This document shows, piece by piece, positions 46,573-55,699 of a stretch of 64,000 bases of DNA. This DNA is from Novosphingobium hassiacum (GTDB lineage Bacteria; Pseudomonadota; Alphaproteobacteria; Sphingomonadales; Sphingomonadaceae): contig NZ_JACICY010000002.1 of the NCBI RefSeq assembly GCF_014196055.1, forward strand, positions 124,001 through 188,000, read 5' to 3'. The position numbers and the translations under genes are program-made. The stretch's first letter is position 1. Each line of letters starts with the position of its first letter. The notes beneath the pieces were generated by a model. That model searched no databases, was not told the DNA's origin, and was given only the letters and a program-made list of their open reading frames with translations.

Positions 46573-46914
46573 TCAGGTTGCCGACAGAGCACTCTGGATG
46601 AAGCGTTGCGGTTTTGCGACAGTCAGTTCGACTATCCACAAGTCGGGGTCCTGACTTTTCCGACGGTCAAGATAGTCTTCAAATTCCACTTTATTATCAG
46701 TTACTTGCGACTTCACCAGCGACCATTTCCGGGTGCCATCTCGCTCTGGCAGACGCTCGTAGAGTGTGCCAAGCCCTTGTTTATCCAGTATAACAATCAG
46801 GATCGTTCCACCGTCCCGATCACCCTTTTGCAACACCATTCCGAAGTCACCCTCGGCTTGAGCGGCTCGCATTAGTCCCGATACTTCGAGGTGAGCAGGG
46901 AGCCGTGTATCCAT
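46573..46914 (-). CDS. DUF1491 family protein
   Basis: A 113-aa protein beginning MDTRLPAHLEVSGLMRAAQAEGDFG and containing GTILIVILDKQG and DLWIVELTVAKPQRFI, the signature of the short alphaproteobacterial DUF1491 family. The function is unknown. The start directly follows the stop of the thioesterase gene (TAGATG), so the two are co-translated. Confidence 0.8.
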   Translation of the reverse strand: MDTRLPAHLEVSGLMRAAQAEGDFGMVLQKGDRDGGTILIVILDKQGLGTLYERLPERDGTRKWSLVKSQVTDNKVEFEDYLDRRKSQDPDLWIVELTVAKPQRFIQSALSAT

Positions 46915-47400
46915 CTAGCCCAAAGCCGCGCGCAGGCCTGCGTTGTAACCATCGAGGCTCGACAAAGGGATCCGCGAACGCTGGAATGTCCCGGTTCCCC
47001 GCCCGACTTCTTCGCCCTCGGCATCGATCAGCCGGGCTTCGGCGACCAGCACGCGACGGCGGCCGGAAATCCACTGGCCTTCGGCGACCACCGGCCCAAC
47101 CTTGATCGGCTTGGTGAACAGCAGGTTGAATGATGTCGTCAGCAGGAAGCGGTCGGTGACGTGGGTATTGGCGGCGTAGAATGCGGCGTCATCGAGCATC
47201 TTGAAATAGATCGTGCCGTGCGCGGCCCCGGCTGCATGAAAGCAGGCAGGCGTGACATTAAAGTGGATGCGCGATTTGCCTTCGGCGAGAATCTCGAGAC
47301 GGGATTCGAACAGGTTGTTGACCGGCGCCGAGACGTACAAGCCCTCGAGCGCGCGCCAGTGCAGGCGGGCGCTGTCGTTGCCGCTATCAGGCTGCGTCAC
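46915..47400 (-). CDS. PaaI/hotdog-fold thioesterase
   Basis: About 161 aa from a GTG at 47400 (the frame extends further but without family similarity). The hotdog part shows FHAAGAAHGTIYFKMLDDAAFYAAN, LTTSFNLLFTKPIKVGPV and RRVLVAEARLIDAEGEEVGRGTGTF, as in acyl-CoA thioesterases of the PaaI group; the catalytic Asp/Asn pair is expected in the AHG-x-x-Y-x-x-DD region. The substrate is unknown. The start lies 14 bases inside the end of ptsN. Confidence 0.78.
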   Translation of the reverse strand: MTQPDSGNDSARLHWRALEGLYVSAPVNNLFESRLEILAEGKSRIHFNVTPACFHAAGAAHGTIYFKMLDDAAFYAANTHVTDRFLLTTSFNLLFTKPIKVGPVVAEGQWISGRRRVLVAEARLIDAEGEEVGRGTGTFQRSRIPLSSLDGYNAGLRAALG

Positions 47401-47848
47401 GGTCGAGGACGTTGACGAGCAACCCGTAGAGCGCATCTGCGCCGGGTGCGGAAACCAGCCGGTCGTGCATCTTTTCATCGCGCATCAGGCGCGAGATGGC
47501 CGCCAAGGCCTGGAGATGCGTGGCACCAGCCTGCGAGGGTGAGAGCAGGCCGAACACGCAATCGACCGGCATGCCGTCAGCAGAAGCGAAATCGACCGGA
47601 TTTTCGAGGCGAAAGAACACTGCTACCGGACGCTCAAGCCCGTCGATCCGGGCATGGGGAATCGCCACGCCGCGGCCGAAACCGGTGCTGCCCAGCCGCT
47701 CGCGCTCGTCGATGCCCTCGATCACCATGTCCGGATCGAGCGCATAGACCTCCGCAAAGCAGCGCGAGAGATCGCTGAGGATCTGCTGCTTGGTGTCGGC
47801 GCGAACCACGCGCACGGCTTGCTGGTCAAGTGTGAAGAGAGCCGTCAT
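47387..47848 (-). CDS. ptsN: Nitrogen-regulatory PTS IIA protein PtsN
   Basis: Phosphate acceptor of the PTS-Ntr chain: receives phosphate from PtsP through NPr. 153 aa, with ERERLGSTGFGRGVAIPHARIDGL containing the phosphorylated His in IPHARID, and PVDCVFGLLSPSQAGATHLQALAAISRLMRD. The start at 47848 gives the usual length. It lies downstream of hpf as in many proteobacteria, but a terminator and 180 bases separate them. The ptsP gene for the donor is at 19.2-21.4 kb. Confidence 0.9.
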   Translation of the reverse strand: MTALFTLDQQAVRVVRADTKQQILSDLSRCFAEVYALDPDMVIEGIDERERLGSTGFGRGVAIPHARIDGLERPVAVFFRLENPVDFASADGMPVDCVFGLLSPSQAGATHLQALAAISRLMRDEKMHDRLVSAPGADALYGLLVNVLDRDAA

Positions 47849-47967
47849 AGCGGATTGAATGGCGTCACATAAGTGCAGGAGCACGGTGAATTGGGGGGCG
47901 CAATGCGCCGGAATGCCCTTGAACGCAAGTCCAAACCGTTGGGACAATCCGGGCTGCAACCAGCCAA

Positions 47968-47998
47968 GAAAATGGGGAAGGCGACCTGCGCCCTCCCC
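47968..47998 (-). terminator. Rho-independent terminator after hpf
   Basis: On the minus strand GGGGAGGGCG-CAGGT-CGCCTTCCCC (one mismatch) followed by ATTTTC. It lies 32 bases after the hpf stop and sets hpf apart from ptsN. Confidence 0.75.
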
Positions 47999-48029
47999 CT
48001 TGCGACTTGCCGGTCATGACCGGGATATC

Positions 48030-48614
48030 CTAGCGCGGTTCGACCCAGCCGATCGATCCATCGCCACGGCGGTAGACCATATTGTGTACGCCGGTGCCCG
48101 CGTTTTCGAACATCAGCGCGTTGGTATTGCGCAAGTCGAGCATCATCACTGCGTCCGAAACGGTCGCCGTCGGCACGTCGACGCGGGTTTCAGCGATTAC
48201 CAATGGCGCATCCTGAGGCTCGTCTTCACTCTGTTCGTCATGCGCGAACACGGTGTAAGCGGCTTCCTGGCCATTGAGGTTGGCGATGTCTTCCTTTTCG
48301 GCGTGGACCGAGCTTTCGTGACGATCCTTGAGCCGGCGCTTGTAGCGGCGCAGCTGCTTCTCGATCTTTTCGGCCGACTGGTCGAGCGCGATGTGCGCGT
48401 CCTGCGCGATGCCGCTACCCTTGAGGATCAGGCCATTGGTGACGTGCGTGACGATGTCGCAGCGAAATCCGCCGTGCGGGGCTTTCCCCATCGTGACATG
48501 CGAGGAAAGCGCTCGGGAGAAATACTTGTCGACGATGGTGGAAAGTCGCTCCTCTGCGTGGGTTTGCAAGGCGGCGCCGGTATCGACCTGGTGTCCCGAA
48601 ACGCGAATATCCAT
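48030..48614 (-). CDS. hpf: Ribosome hibernation promoting factor, long form
   Basis: A 194-aa long-form HPF/RaiA: N-terminal S30AE domain (MDIRVSGHQVDTGAALQTHAEERL, LSSHVTMGKAP..., AHIALDQSAEKIEKQLRRYKRRLKD) and a C-terminal dimerisation domain ending in DAVMMLDLRNTNALMFENAG and YRRGDGSIGWVEPR. It pairs idle 70S ribosomes into dimers in stationary phase. Follows dnaQ by 48 bases on the same strand. Confidence 0.93.
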   Translation of the reverse strand: MDIRVSGHQVDTGAALQTHAEERLSTIVDKYFSRALSSHVTMGKAPHGGFRCDIVTHVTNGLILKGSGIAQDAHIALDQSAEKIEKQLRRYKRRLKDRHESSVHAEKEDIANLNGQEAAYTVFAHDEQSEDEPQDAPLVIAETRVDVPTATVSDAVMMLDLRNTNALMFENAGTGVHNMVYRRGDGSIGWVEPR

Positions 48615-48661
48615 ATTTCACTTCTCCTGTGCACTCGGGCGAGCAGACCCGGTCGCGCGCT

Positions 48662-49378
48662 TCAGCGCGACCAGAGCGGCTCGCTGAAGCCCGCCATGAA
48701 TTCGGCATGACGGGCCAGCTCCTGCGCGCTCGCAGCATGCGGGCGCGGGGATCGGAATAGGCGCGTGGCAGATGCGGAAACGGTCATGACATCGACCGTC
48801 GTGACCGAACCTGAAACTATTGAACTTCCGGCCATTGCCGCTTCGACCGCCAGTTCAAGGCCGATCTGCCGTCCGCCCATAAGCTCTACGTAGAGCTGGG
48901 CGAGCAGTTCCGCATCGAGCAGCGCGCCGTGCTTGGTACGGTGGCTGCGGTCGATGCCGTAGCGCGAGCACAGCGCATCGAGGCTGAGCTTTGCGCCGGG
49001 ATGCTTGCGACGCGCGATCGCGACCGTGTCGATCATGCGATCACGGCTGACGGGTTCCAGACCGCACTTGGCCAGTTCGGTGTTGATAAAGCCGAAGTCG
49101 AAGCCCGCATTGTGGGCGACAAGCGGCGCATCCCCGATGAAGTCGAGAAACTCCTGTGCCCTCTCGGCAAATTTCGGCTTGTCCGACAGGAACGCGATCG
49201 ACAATCCGTGGACGTTTTCGGCCTCGGCCGGCATGTCGCGTTCGGGATTGAAGTAGCAATGGTAGACCGCACCGGTGGCTACCCGGTTGAGCATCTCGAT
49301 GCAGCCGATTTCAACCAATCTGTCACCCGATCCGGGATCGAGGCCGGTCGTTTCTGTGTCGAAAACGATCTCACGCAT
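48662..49378 (-). CDS. dnaQ: DNA polymerase III epsilon subunit (proofreading exonuclease)
   Basis: A 238-aa DEDDh exonuclease: Exo I FDTETTGLDP, Exo II HNAGFDFGFINTEL, Exo III HGALLDAELLAQLYVEL. The start at 49378 (MREIVFDTET) fits other DnaQ proteins. It proofreads DNA made by the replicative polymerase. It sits in the coaE-dnaQ order beside the presumed replication origin; secB, which often follows in related genomes, is not here, and hpf is in its place. Confidence 0.95.
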   Translation of the reverse strand: MREIVFDTETTGLDPGSGDRLVEIGCIEMLNRVATGAVYHCYFNPERDMPAEAENVHGLSIAFLSDKPKFAERAQEFLDFIGDAPLVAHNAGFDFGFINTELAKCGLEPVSRDRMIDTVAIARRKHPGAKLSLDALCSRYGIDRSHRTKHGALLDAELLAQLYVELMGGRQIGLELAVEAAMAGSSIVSGSVTTVDVMTVSASATRLFRSPRPHAASAQELARHAEFMAGFSEPLWSR

Positions 49379-49426
49379 TAATGGATATGTGGACCCCGCC
49401 GAGGGGGCTGGCAAGGGCGTTCGCGG

Positions 49427-50032
49427 TTAACCTGCCCGGTTTTTTTCCTTGATGGACGCGATCAGAGCCGCCACTCGCGTGCGCGTTTCATTCAAGGTCA
49501 GTCCGGTATCGATCACGTACGTCGCCCGCGCCCGCTTCTCGGCATCGGGCACCTGCAGCGACAGGATGTGGGCGAATTTCTCGGGCGTCATGCCGGGTCG
49601 TGCAAGGACGCGTTGACGCTGGGTCTCAGCGGGCGCGGACACGACCGCGACCGCATCAAGATCGGCACCGTGGCCCTTTTCAAACAACAACGGGATGTCG
49701 AACACGATCAGTGGCTGAGACGCATGTTCGATCATGAACGCCTCGCGCATGTGGGCGACGGCAGGATGGACGATGGCTTCGAGCCGCTTGAGCGCCTCGG
49801 GATCGCCGAACACTTTTGCACCGAGCTCCTGCCGCTTGACACCCTCAGGCCCGGTGGTGCCGGGAAACGCCGCCTCGATCGCGGGGATCAGCGCGCCATG
49901 TGGCCCTTGCAGGTGGTGCACAGCGGCATCGGCGTCGAACACCGGCACGCCCAATTCGCACAGCATCAGCGCTACGGCCGACTTGCCCATGCCGATCGAG
50001 CCGGTCAGGCCGAGGATGAAGGGGCGGCTCAT
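49427..50032 (-). CDS. coaE: Dephospho-CoA kinase
   Basis: Last step of coenzyme A synthesis. 201 aa with P-loop GLTGSIGMGKSAVA, the lid/CoA region VFDADAAVHHLQG and VFDIPLLFEKG. Its ATG overlaps the aroE stop by four bases (ATGA). Confidence 0.95.
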   Translation of the reverse strand: MSRPFILGLTGSIGMGKSAVALMLCELGVPVFDADAAVHHLQGPHGALIPAIEAAFPGTTGPEGVKRQELGAKVFGDPEALKRLEAIVHPAVAHMREAFMIEHASQPLIVFDIPLLFEKGHGADLDAVAVVSAPAETQRQRVLARPGMTPEKFAHILSLQVPDAEKRARATYVIDTGLTLNETRTRVAALIASIKEKNRAG

Positions 50033-50886
50033 GCCAGCAGCCTTGCGCGCAGTTCAACGTCGGCCGGGCCGCGTGGCGGGATAGCTCCAAAGAACTTGCG
50101 AAATGCGTGGTCGGCCTGTCCGATCAGCATCGACAATCCGTCGATCGTGTTGAATCCCGCTGCCTTGGCCGCTTTGAGGAAAGCGGTCTCGAGCGGGCTG
50201 GTGACGATGTCGTAGAACACCGAACCGGGTGGGGCGTGAGTCAGGTCGAACGCGAGCGGTGGTTGCCCGGTCATTCCCAGCGATGAGGCGTTGACGACAA
50301 GGTCGAGGCAGCCTTCGCGGTCGTCGAACGCAAAGTCGGTGGCATCGGTAAAGTGTCCGAGCGGCGCAACATGGTGCTCGCCTGCAGGATCGAGTTCATC
50401 AAGCAGGGCACGGGCCTTTGCCGGATCGCGGCCCGCGAGCACGACGACCATATTCTCACCTGCAAGCGCTGCCACGATGGCGCGCGCGGCCCCGCCGGTG
50501 CCGAGCACGCGTGCCATGCGAAAGTAGTGGGTCTGGGCAAGTAACGGCTGCAACGGTTCGAGAAATCCGGGAGCGTCTGTATTGTAGCCGACCAGTTCGC
50601 CGCTTTCGGGAACGATCGTGTTGACCGCGCCGATCCGCGCGGCCAGCGGATCGAGCCGGTCGAGATGCGCGATGACCGCCTGCTTGTGCGGCATGGTCAC
50701 GTTGCAGCCTCGCCAGTCGGGATCGCTGCGGCGCGCGGTGAGATAGTCTGCGAGACCTTCGCTCTTCACCAGGGCGCGGCGATAATCACCCGCTATGCCC
50801 AGCTTCTCGAGCCAGAAGCCATGGATCACCGGCGATTTGGACTGTGCGATCGGATCGCCGATCACTTCTGCGTAAGGGCCGCTCAC
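50029..50886 (-). CDS. aroE: Shikimate dehydrogenase
   Basis: Reduces 3-dehydroshikimate to shikimate with NADPH. 285 aa from a GTG at 50886 that overlaps the maf stop (GTGA). [49 protein letters not shown] and NASSLGM are family motifs; the catalytic Lys is in MPHKQ. Middle gene of the ppsR-maf-aroE-coaE overlapping run. Confidence 0.93.
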   Translation of the reverse strand: MSGPYAEVIGDPIAQSKSPVIHGFWLEKLGIAGDYRRALVKSEGLADYLTARRSDPDWRGCNVTMPHKQAVIAHLDRLDPLAARIGAVNTIVPESGELVGYNTDAPGFLEPLQPLLAQTHYFRMARVLGTGGAARAIVAALAGENMVVVLAGRDPAKARALLDELDPAGEHHVAPLGHFTDATDFAFDDREGCLDLVVNASSLGMTGQPPLAFDLTHAPPGSVFYDIVTSPLETAFLKAAKAAGFNTIDGLSMLIGQADHAFRKFFGAIPPRGPADVELRARLLA

Positions 50887-51470
50887 GCTTCGAGTTCCCC
50901 TTGGGTGCGCAGTGCGCTGAGTAGCGCCAGCAATGGCATGCCGAGAATGGTGAAATGGTTGCCTTCGACCTGTTCGAACAGCTGCACCCCCAGAGCCTCC
51001 ATCCGAAACACCCCGACGCACCCGGAAACGGCGGGCCACTCCCTGTCGAGATAGCTGTCGATAAAGCTGTCGGAAAGCTGTCGGACCTTGAGTCTGGCCA
51101 CCTCGCAATGACGCCATGTGCAAGACCCATCGCGCATCAGCACCGCGGCCGAATGGAGCCGCATCTCGTTGCCGGAAAAGAACCTGAGATGTTCGGCAGC
51201 ATTCTCGCGGCTCGCTGGCTTGTCGAACATGCGCCCGCAGACTTCGACGAGCGAATCACCGCCGAGAACGAGTCGACCGGGTTTGCCCACTGAGACCGCC
51301 ATTGCCTTGGCCTCGGCCAGGATCATCGCGATGTCGCACGGCGACACACCGATCAGCTCGCGCTTGATCGCACCTTCATCGACGTTGCCGGCGCAGGCCT
51401 CGAACGGCACGCCGGCTGCATCGAGCATGGTTTTGCGCGACGCGCTCTGGCTGGCAAGGACCAGCGTCAT
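50883..51470 (-). CDS. maf: Maf-like nucleoside triphosphate pyrophosphatase
   Basis: A 195-aa house-cleaning enzyme that hydrolyses non-canonical nucleotides. [19 protein letters not shown], and [18 protein letters not shown] are the conserved stretches; the catalytic Asp is in GGDSL. Overlaps ppsR and aroE by four bases each, giving strong translational coupling. Confidence 0.92.
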   Translation of the reverse strand: MTLVLASQSASRKTMLDAAGVPFEACAGNVDEGAIKRELIGVSPCDIAMILAEAKAMAVSVGKPGRLVLGGDSLVEVCGRMFDKPASRENAAEHLRFFSGNEMRLHSAAVLMRDGSCTWRHCEVARLKVRQLSDSFIDSYLDREWPAVSGCVGVFRMEALGVQLFEQVEGNHFTILGMPLLALLSALRTQGELEA

Positions 51471-52309
51471 ATCGGTTTTACTCCGTCTGCACCGCCGCCG
51501 CCGGCAACGCGTTCGTTATACAAATTGATCACGGCTGCTGCAGTTTCCTCGATCGAGCGGCGCGAGACGTCGATCACCGGCCAGCCGTTATCGGCAAACA
51601 TCCGCCGTGCATACTGCACTTCGCGGGTGACGTGGTCATTGTCGACGTAGGCGGTTTCTGGTGCCTGGTTGAGCGAGAGCAGGCGATTGCGGCGCACTGC
51701 GATCAGGCGCTCGGGACTGGTGGTCAGGCCGACGACGAGCGGGCGGCCGAGCGTGAACAGCATCGACGGCGGCGGGCTTTCGATGACGATCGGGATATTG
51801 GCGACCTTATAACCGCGATTGGCGAGATAGATCGAGGTGGGGGTCTTCGAACTGCGCGAGACACCGGCCAGCAGGATGTCGGCTTCTTCCCAGTTTTCCC
51901 AATTCACCCCATCATCGTGCGCGATGGTGAACTGGATCGCATCGACGCGGGCAAAATACGCCTCGTCCATCATGTGCTGGCGGCCGGGGCGCCCCTTGGC
52001 CTGGACGCCCAGTTGTTGTTGCAGGGCATCGGTCACCGTATCGAGCGCAGGCACGCTGGGCAGGCCTAGCGTGGCGCAGCGCTGTTCGAGCCGGGTCCGC
52101 GTCTCGGGATTGACGAGTGTATAAAGCACCAGACCGGGGTTTGCCGCGATCTCGCCCATGATACGGTCGAGATGCTGCATCGAGCGCACCATCGGCCAGA
52201 AATGGCGCACGACGTCGGCGCCATCGAACTGCGCAAGCGCGGCCTTGGCGATCATTTCCAGCGTTTCGCCGGTCGAATCCGACAGGAGGTGCAGGTGCAA
52301 ACGCTGCAT
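51467..52309 (-). CDS. ppsR: PEP synthase regulatory protein (DUF299 kinase/pyrophosphorylase)
   Basis: Bifunctional kinase/phosphorylase that inactivates or reactivates PEP synthase or pyruvate phosphate dikinase. 280 aa with [16 protein letters not shown] at the start and the P-loop [18 protein letters not shown]. This is the DUF299 protein (RP001 in Rickettsia) that flanks the replication origin opposite hemE in other Alphaproteobacteria. First gene of the leftward run ppsR-maf-aroE-coaE-dnaQ-hpf. Confidence 0.92.
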   Translation of the reverse strand: MQRLHLHLLSDSTGETLEMIAKAALAQFDGADVVRHFWPMVRSMQHLDRIMGEIAANPGLVLYTLVNPETRTRLEQRCATLGLPSVPALDTVTDALQQQLGVQAKGRPGRQHMMDEAYFARVDAIQFTIAHDDGVNWENWEEADILLAGVSRSSKTPTSIYLANRGYKVANIPIVIESPPPSMLFTLGRPLVVGLTTSPERLIAVRRNRLLSLNQAPETAYVDNDHVTREVQYARRMFADNGWPVIDVSRRSIEETAAAVINLYNERVAGGGGADGVKPI

Positions 52310-52647
52310 TCACGCGCCTTTGGCAAGGGGCCGGGACAGCCCTGTGGACACCCGTCCGATAAACCACGGGAGAGGAGCGGGGACAAGTTGAACGCACAGA
52401 TCCATGCTTCTTTCCGGCCTTGCTCCTCCATGGTTATAGACAGTGAGGCTGGCTTGTCCCCAGCCTGTGGAGAGCGTTGAGAACTCGCGCTTGACCCGTT
52501 TTGCCGCAGAGTCGGACCAGTGGAAAAGTGTGGAAGGTGACTCACAAATCGGGCAGAGCGCCGCCGTCCCCGCTTTCCACAGGGCCAACTAATACCATCA
52601 ACCTGATTCTAAGAATCTAGTTTAAGTAGAATGGATCGAAACCCGCG
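52310..52647. other. Candidate chromosomal replication origin (oriC)
   Basis: A 338-bp gap between divergent ppsR and hemE, the position of Cori in Caulobacter and of the Rickettsia origin. It holds three exact copies of CCTGTGGA, at 52341 and 52464 and inverted at 52576, the core of a DnaA box (TGTGGATAA). Weaker box-like sites: TTATAGACA 52434, AGTGGAAAA 52519, TGTGGAAGG 52529, CTTTCCACA 52573. An A+T-rich stretch with the palindrome GATTCTAAGAATC (52605-52617) ends 30 bases before hemE and could be the unwinding element. No perfect TTATCCACA is present, so the call rests mainly on position. The same region must carry the promoters of both genes. Confidence 0.6.
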
Positions 52648-53673
52648 ATGCCCGGCCCCCTTCTCGAGACTCTCAAAGGTGCCAATCTTGCCCGCCGCCC
52701 GATATGGCTGATGCGTCAGGCGGGGCGCTATCTGCCCGAGTATCGCGCACTGCGGGCAGAGCGTGGCGGCTTCCTCGCGCTGGTCTACGACACCGACGCT
52801 GCGGCCGAGGTCACCGTCCAGCCGATCCGGCGCTTCGGCTTCGATGGCGCGATCCTGTTTTCGGACATCCTGATCGTGCCTTACGCGATGGGTCAGGATC
52901 TGCAGTTCCTCGCCGGAGAAGGTCCCCACCTTTCGCCACGGCTGATCGATGCCACGCTGGAGAGCCTCACAGCCGTGCCTGAGCGCCTTGCCCCGATCTA
53001 TGAGACGGTGGCCAAGGTGAAGGCTCAGTTAGCGCCTGAGACGACCTTGCTGGGCTTTGCAGGAAGTCCGTGGACTGTGGCGACGTACATGGTCGCAGGT
53101 GAAGGCAGCCGCGATCATCACGACACCCGCGCCATGGCCTATCGCGATCCGCAGGCGTTCCAGGCGATCATCGACGCAGTCGCGGACGTGACCATCGAAT
53201 ATCTCTCGGGCCAGGTCGAGGCAGGCGCAGAAGGCCTGCAGCTGTTCGATTCCTGGTCGGGCAGTCTTGCCCCTGCGCAGTTCGAACGCTGGGTTATCGC
53301 ACCAAACGCGAAGATCGCCGCCGAAATGCAGCGCCGCTATCCGCACGTTCCGATCATCGGCTTCCCCAAGGGCGCAGGCGAGAAGCTTGCGGCTTATGCC
53401 CGCGAAACCGGCGTGAATGCTGTGGGCGTGGACGAGACGATCGACCCGTTGTGGGCCGCGCGCGAACTGCCAGCGAACATGCCGGTGCAGGGCAATCTCG
53501 ATCCGTTGCTGCTGCTGTCGGGCGGTGCGGATCTGGAAACGCAGACGATCCGGGTGCTCGAAGCTTTTGCCGACCGTCCTCACGTGTTCAATCTGGGCCA
53601 CGGCATCGGCCAGTTCACGCCTCTCGAGCATGTCGAGCAGTTGCTGAAGATCGTGCGGAATTGGTCGCGTTAG
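52648..53673 (+). CDS. hemE: Uroporphyrinogen decarboxylase
   Basis: Decarboxylates uroporphyrinogen III to coproporphyrinogen III in haem synthesis. 341 aa: RRPIWLMRQAGRYLPEYR at the N-terminus, RRFGFDGAILFSDILI, GFAGSPWTVATYMVAGEGS and NLGHGIGQFTP. First gene right of the presumed origin, reading away from it. hemJ follows 88 bases later. Confidence 0.96.
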   Translation: MPGPLLETLKGANLARRPIWLMRQAGRYLPEYRALRAERGGFLALVYDTDAAAEVTVQPIRRFGFDGAILFSDILIVPYAMGQDLQFLAGEGPHLSPRLIDATLESLTAVPERLAPIYETVAKVKAQLAPETTLLGFAGSPWTVATYMVAGEGSRDHHDTRAMAYRDPQAFQAIIDAVADVTIEYLSGQVEAGAEGLQLFDSWSGSLAPAQFERWVIAPNAKIAAEMQRRYPHVPIIGFPKGAGEKLAAYARETGVNAVGVDETIDPLWAARELPANMPVQGNLDPLLLLSGGADLETQTIRVLEAFADRPHVFNLGHGIGQFTPLEHVEQLLKIVRNWSR

Positions 53674-53761
53674 TGCCTGCTCGATGAGGCTCTTGCAAAG
53701 ACCATCAAGCAAGCCGAAATAGCGCCGGGCGACCACTCGCAGCGACGCGGAACCGCAACTC

Positions 53762-54205
53762 ATGCAGCAGGTACTGGCGATGATCTATCTCTGGCTGAAG
53801 GCCGGCCATCTCATCTTCGTGATCTTCTGGATGGCAGGCCTGTTCATGCTGCCGCGGTTTTTCGTGTATCATCAGGAGTCCGCGCCAGGTTCCCCCGAAA
53901 ACGCGATCTGGATCGATCGCGAGGCCAAGTTGATGAAAATCATCATGTGGCCATCGCTGCTGGTGGTTTGGGTACTGGGCCTGACGCTGGCGATGAGCAT
54001 CGGCGCGTTTTCGCAAGGCTGGTTTCATGCCAAGCTGGCGCTGGTTCTTGCGCTGACCGGATACCATTTCTGGCTGGCCAACTACGCGCAGCTCCTGGCG
54101 GCGGGCCAGAGGAAGCTGACCGGCAGGAAGCTGCGCATGCTCAACGAGATCCCCGGCATCGCTGCGGCGTTGATCGTGATCCTGGTGATCGTGAAACCGT
54201 TCTGA
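53762..54205 (+). CDS. hemJ: Protoporphyrinogen oxidase HemJ (CopD-like family)
   Basis: A 147-aa inner-membrane protein with four helices. KAGHLIFVIFWMAGLFMLPRFFVYH and RKLRMLNEIPGIAAALIVILVIVKP are typical of HemJ (UPF0093), the haem-bound protoporphyrinogen IX oxidase of Alphaproteobacteria. The conserved His lies in KAGHLIF. Placed between hemE and rho as in related genomes. Confidence 0.9.
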   Translation: MQQVLAMIYLWLKAGHLIFVIFWMAGLFMLPRFFVYHQESAPGSPENAIWIDREAKLMKIIMWPSLLVVWVLGLTLAMSIGAFSQGWFHAKLALVLALTGYHFWLANYAQLLAAGQRKLTGRKLRMLNEIPGIAAALIVILVIVKPF

Positions 54206-54357
54206 GCGATACGCGCGCAATTGACTAAATGGCAGCGTGGGCATATCCCGCGACCGACCGGAAATAGATGCGCTGCCTCAATGCAGCCTCCCTCTCGCTT
54301 TCTCCAAGCCCTTCAGAGGCTTCCGGCCATTCCAGCTTCTGCTTTGGATTTAGTACT

Positions 54358-55614
54358 ATGCATTTGAAAGACCTCAAGAAAACACCACCCGCCGAGCTGG
54401 TCCAGATGGCCGAAGAGCTCGAGGTCGAAGGTGCCAGCACGCTGCGCCGCCAGGACCTGATGTTCGCGATCCTCAAGGAAATGGCCGAAGACGGCGAAGA
54501 AATCCTCGGCATCGGCACGATCGAGGTGCTGCCCGACGGGTTTGGTTTCCTGCGCAGCCCCGAAGCGAACTACCTCGCTGGCCCGGATGACATCTACGTT
54601 TCGCCCAATCAGGTCCGCAAGTGGGGCCTGCGCACGGGTGATACCGTCGAAGGCGAAGTCCGCGCACCCAAGGATGGCGAACGCTATTTTGCGATCACCC
54701 GCCTGATCAAGGTTAACTTCGATGAGCCGGACGCGGTCCGCCATCGCGTCAACTTCGACAACCTGACCCCGCTCTATCCCGATGAACGCCTGCGCCTCGA
54801 CACGCTCGACCCCACGGTCAAGGACAAGTCGGCGCGCGTGATCGACCTCGTATCGCCGCAGGGCAAGGGCCAGCGCGCGCTGATCGTCGCGCCACCCCGC
54901 ACCGGCAAGACCGTGCTGCTGCAGAACATGGCCAAGGCGATTACGGACAATCACCCCGAAGTGTTCCTGATCGTTCTGCTGGTCGATGAACGCCCCGAAG
55001 AAGTCACCGACATGCAGCGCAGCGTGAAGGGCGAGGTCATCTCCTCGACCTTCGACGAGCCCGCCACGCGCCATGTGCAGGTTGCCGAAATGGTCATCGA
55101 AAAAGCCAAGCGCCTGGTCGAACACAAGCGCGATGTGGTGATCCTGCTCGATTCGATCACGCGCCTTGGCCGCGCCTACAACACCGTGGTGCCATCGTCG
55201 GGCAAGGTCCTGACCGGCGGTGTCGACGCCAACGCCCTGCAGCGCCCCAAGCGCTTCTTCGGTGCGGCCCGCAACATCGAGGAAGGCGGTTCGCTGTCAA
55301 TCATCGCCACCGCGCTGATCGATACCGGCAGCCGCATGGACGAAGTCATCTTCGAAGAGTTCAAGGGCACCGGTAACTCCGAAATCGTGCTCGACCGCAA
55401 AGTTGCGGACAAGCGCATCTTCCCCGCGCTCGACGTGGGCAAGAGCGGCACCCGCAAGGAAGAACTGCTGGTTCCAAAGGATCAGCTCAGCAAGATGTGG
55501 GTCCTGCGCCGCATCCTCATGCAGATGGGCACGATCGACGCGATGGAATTCCTGCTCGACAAGATGAAGGAATCCAAGACCAACGAGGACTTCTTCGCGA
55601 CGATGAACCAGTAG
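54358..55614 (+). CDS. rho: Transcription termination factor Rho
   Basis: Hexameric RNA helicase that ends transcription. 418 aa: N-terminal helical part, RNA-binding cold-shock-like domain ([25 protein letters not shown]), P-loop [11 protein letters not shown] and the Q/R-loop region [41 protein letters not shown]. The start at 54358 gives the standard MHLKDLKK end. The 150-base leader before it has no gene. It may autoregulate, as Rho does elsewhere. Confidence 0.97.
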   Translation: MHLKDLKKTPPAELVQMAEELEVEGASTLRRQDLMFAILKEMAEDGEEILGIGTIEVLPDGFGFLRSPEANYLAGPDDIYVSPNQVRKWGLRTGDTVEGEVRAPKDGERYFAITRLIKVNFDEPDAVRHRVNFDNLTPLYPDERLRLDTLDPTVKDKSARVIDLVSPQGKGQRALIVAPPRTGKTVLLQNMAKAITDNHPEVFLIVLLVDERPEEVTDMQRSVKGEVISSTFDEPATRHVQVAEMVIEKAKRLVEHKRDVVILLDSITRLGRAYNTVVPSSGKVLTGGVDANALQRPKRFFGAARNIEEGGSLSIIATALIDTGSRMDEVIFEEFKGTGNSEIVLDRKVADKRIFPALDVGKSGTRKEELLVPKDQLSKMWVLRRILMQMGTIDAMEFLLDKMKESKTNEDFFATMNQ

Positions 55615-55655
55615 AACTCGTTCGCGATAAACCCCGGACTTACGGGCAAGAGATT

Positions 55656-55690
55656 GAGGGCGGGGATAAATTCCCCGCCCTCGCTTGTTT
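55656..55690 (+). terminator. Rho-independent terminator after rho
   Basis: Perfect 11-base stem GAGGGCGGGGA/TCCCCGCCCTC with a TAAAT loop followed by a weak GCTTGTTT. The helicase gene starts only about ten bases beyond, so read-through is likely needed for it. Confidence 0.75.
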
Positions 55691-55699
55691 CAGGGCATC

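Noticed and set aside
55656-55699. A short peptide frame from 55685 as helicase start
   Set aside because: It would begin within the flank of the rho terminator; ATG 55700 or 55721 is more likely.
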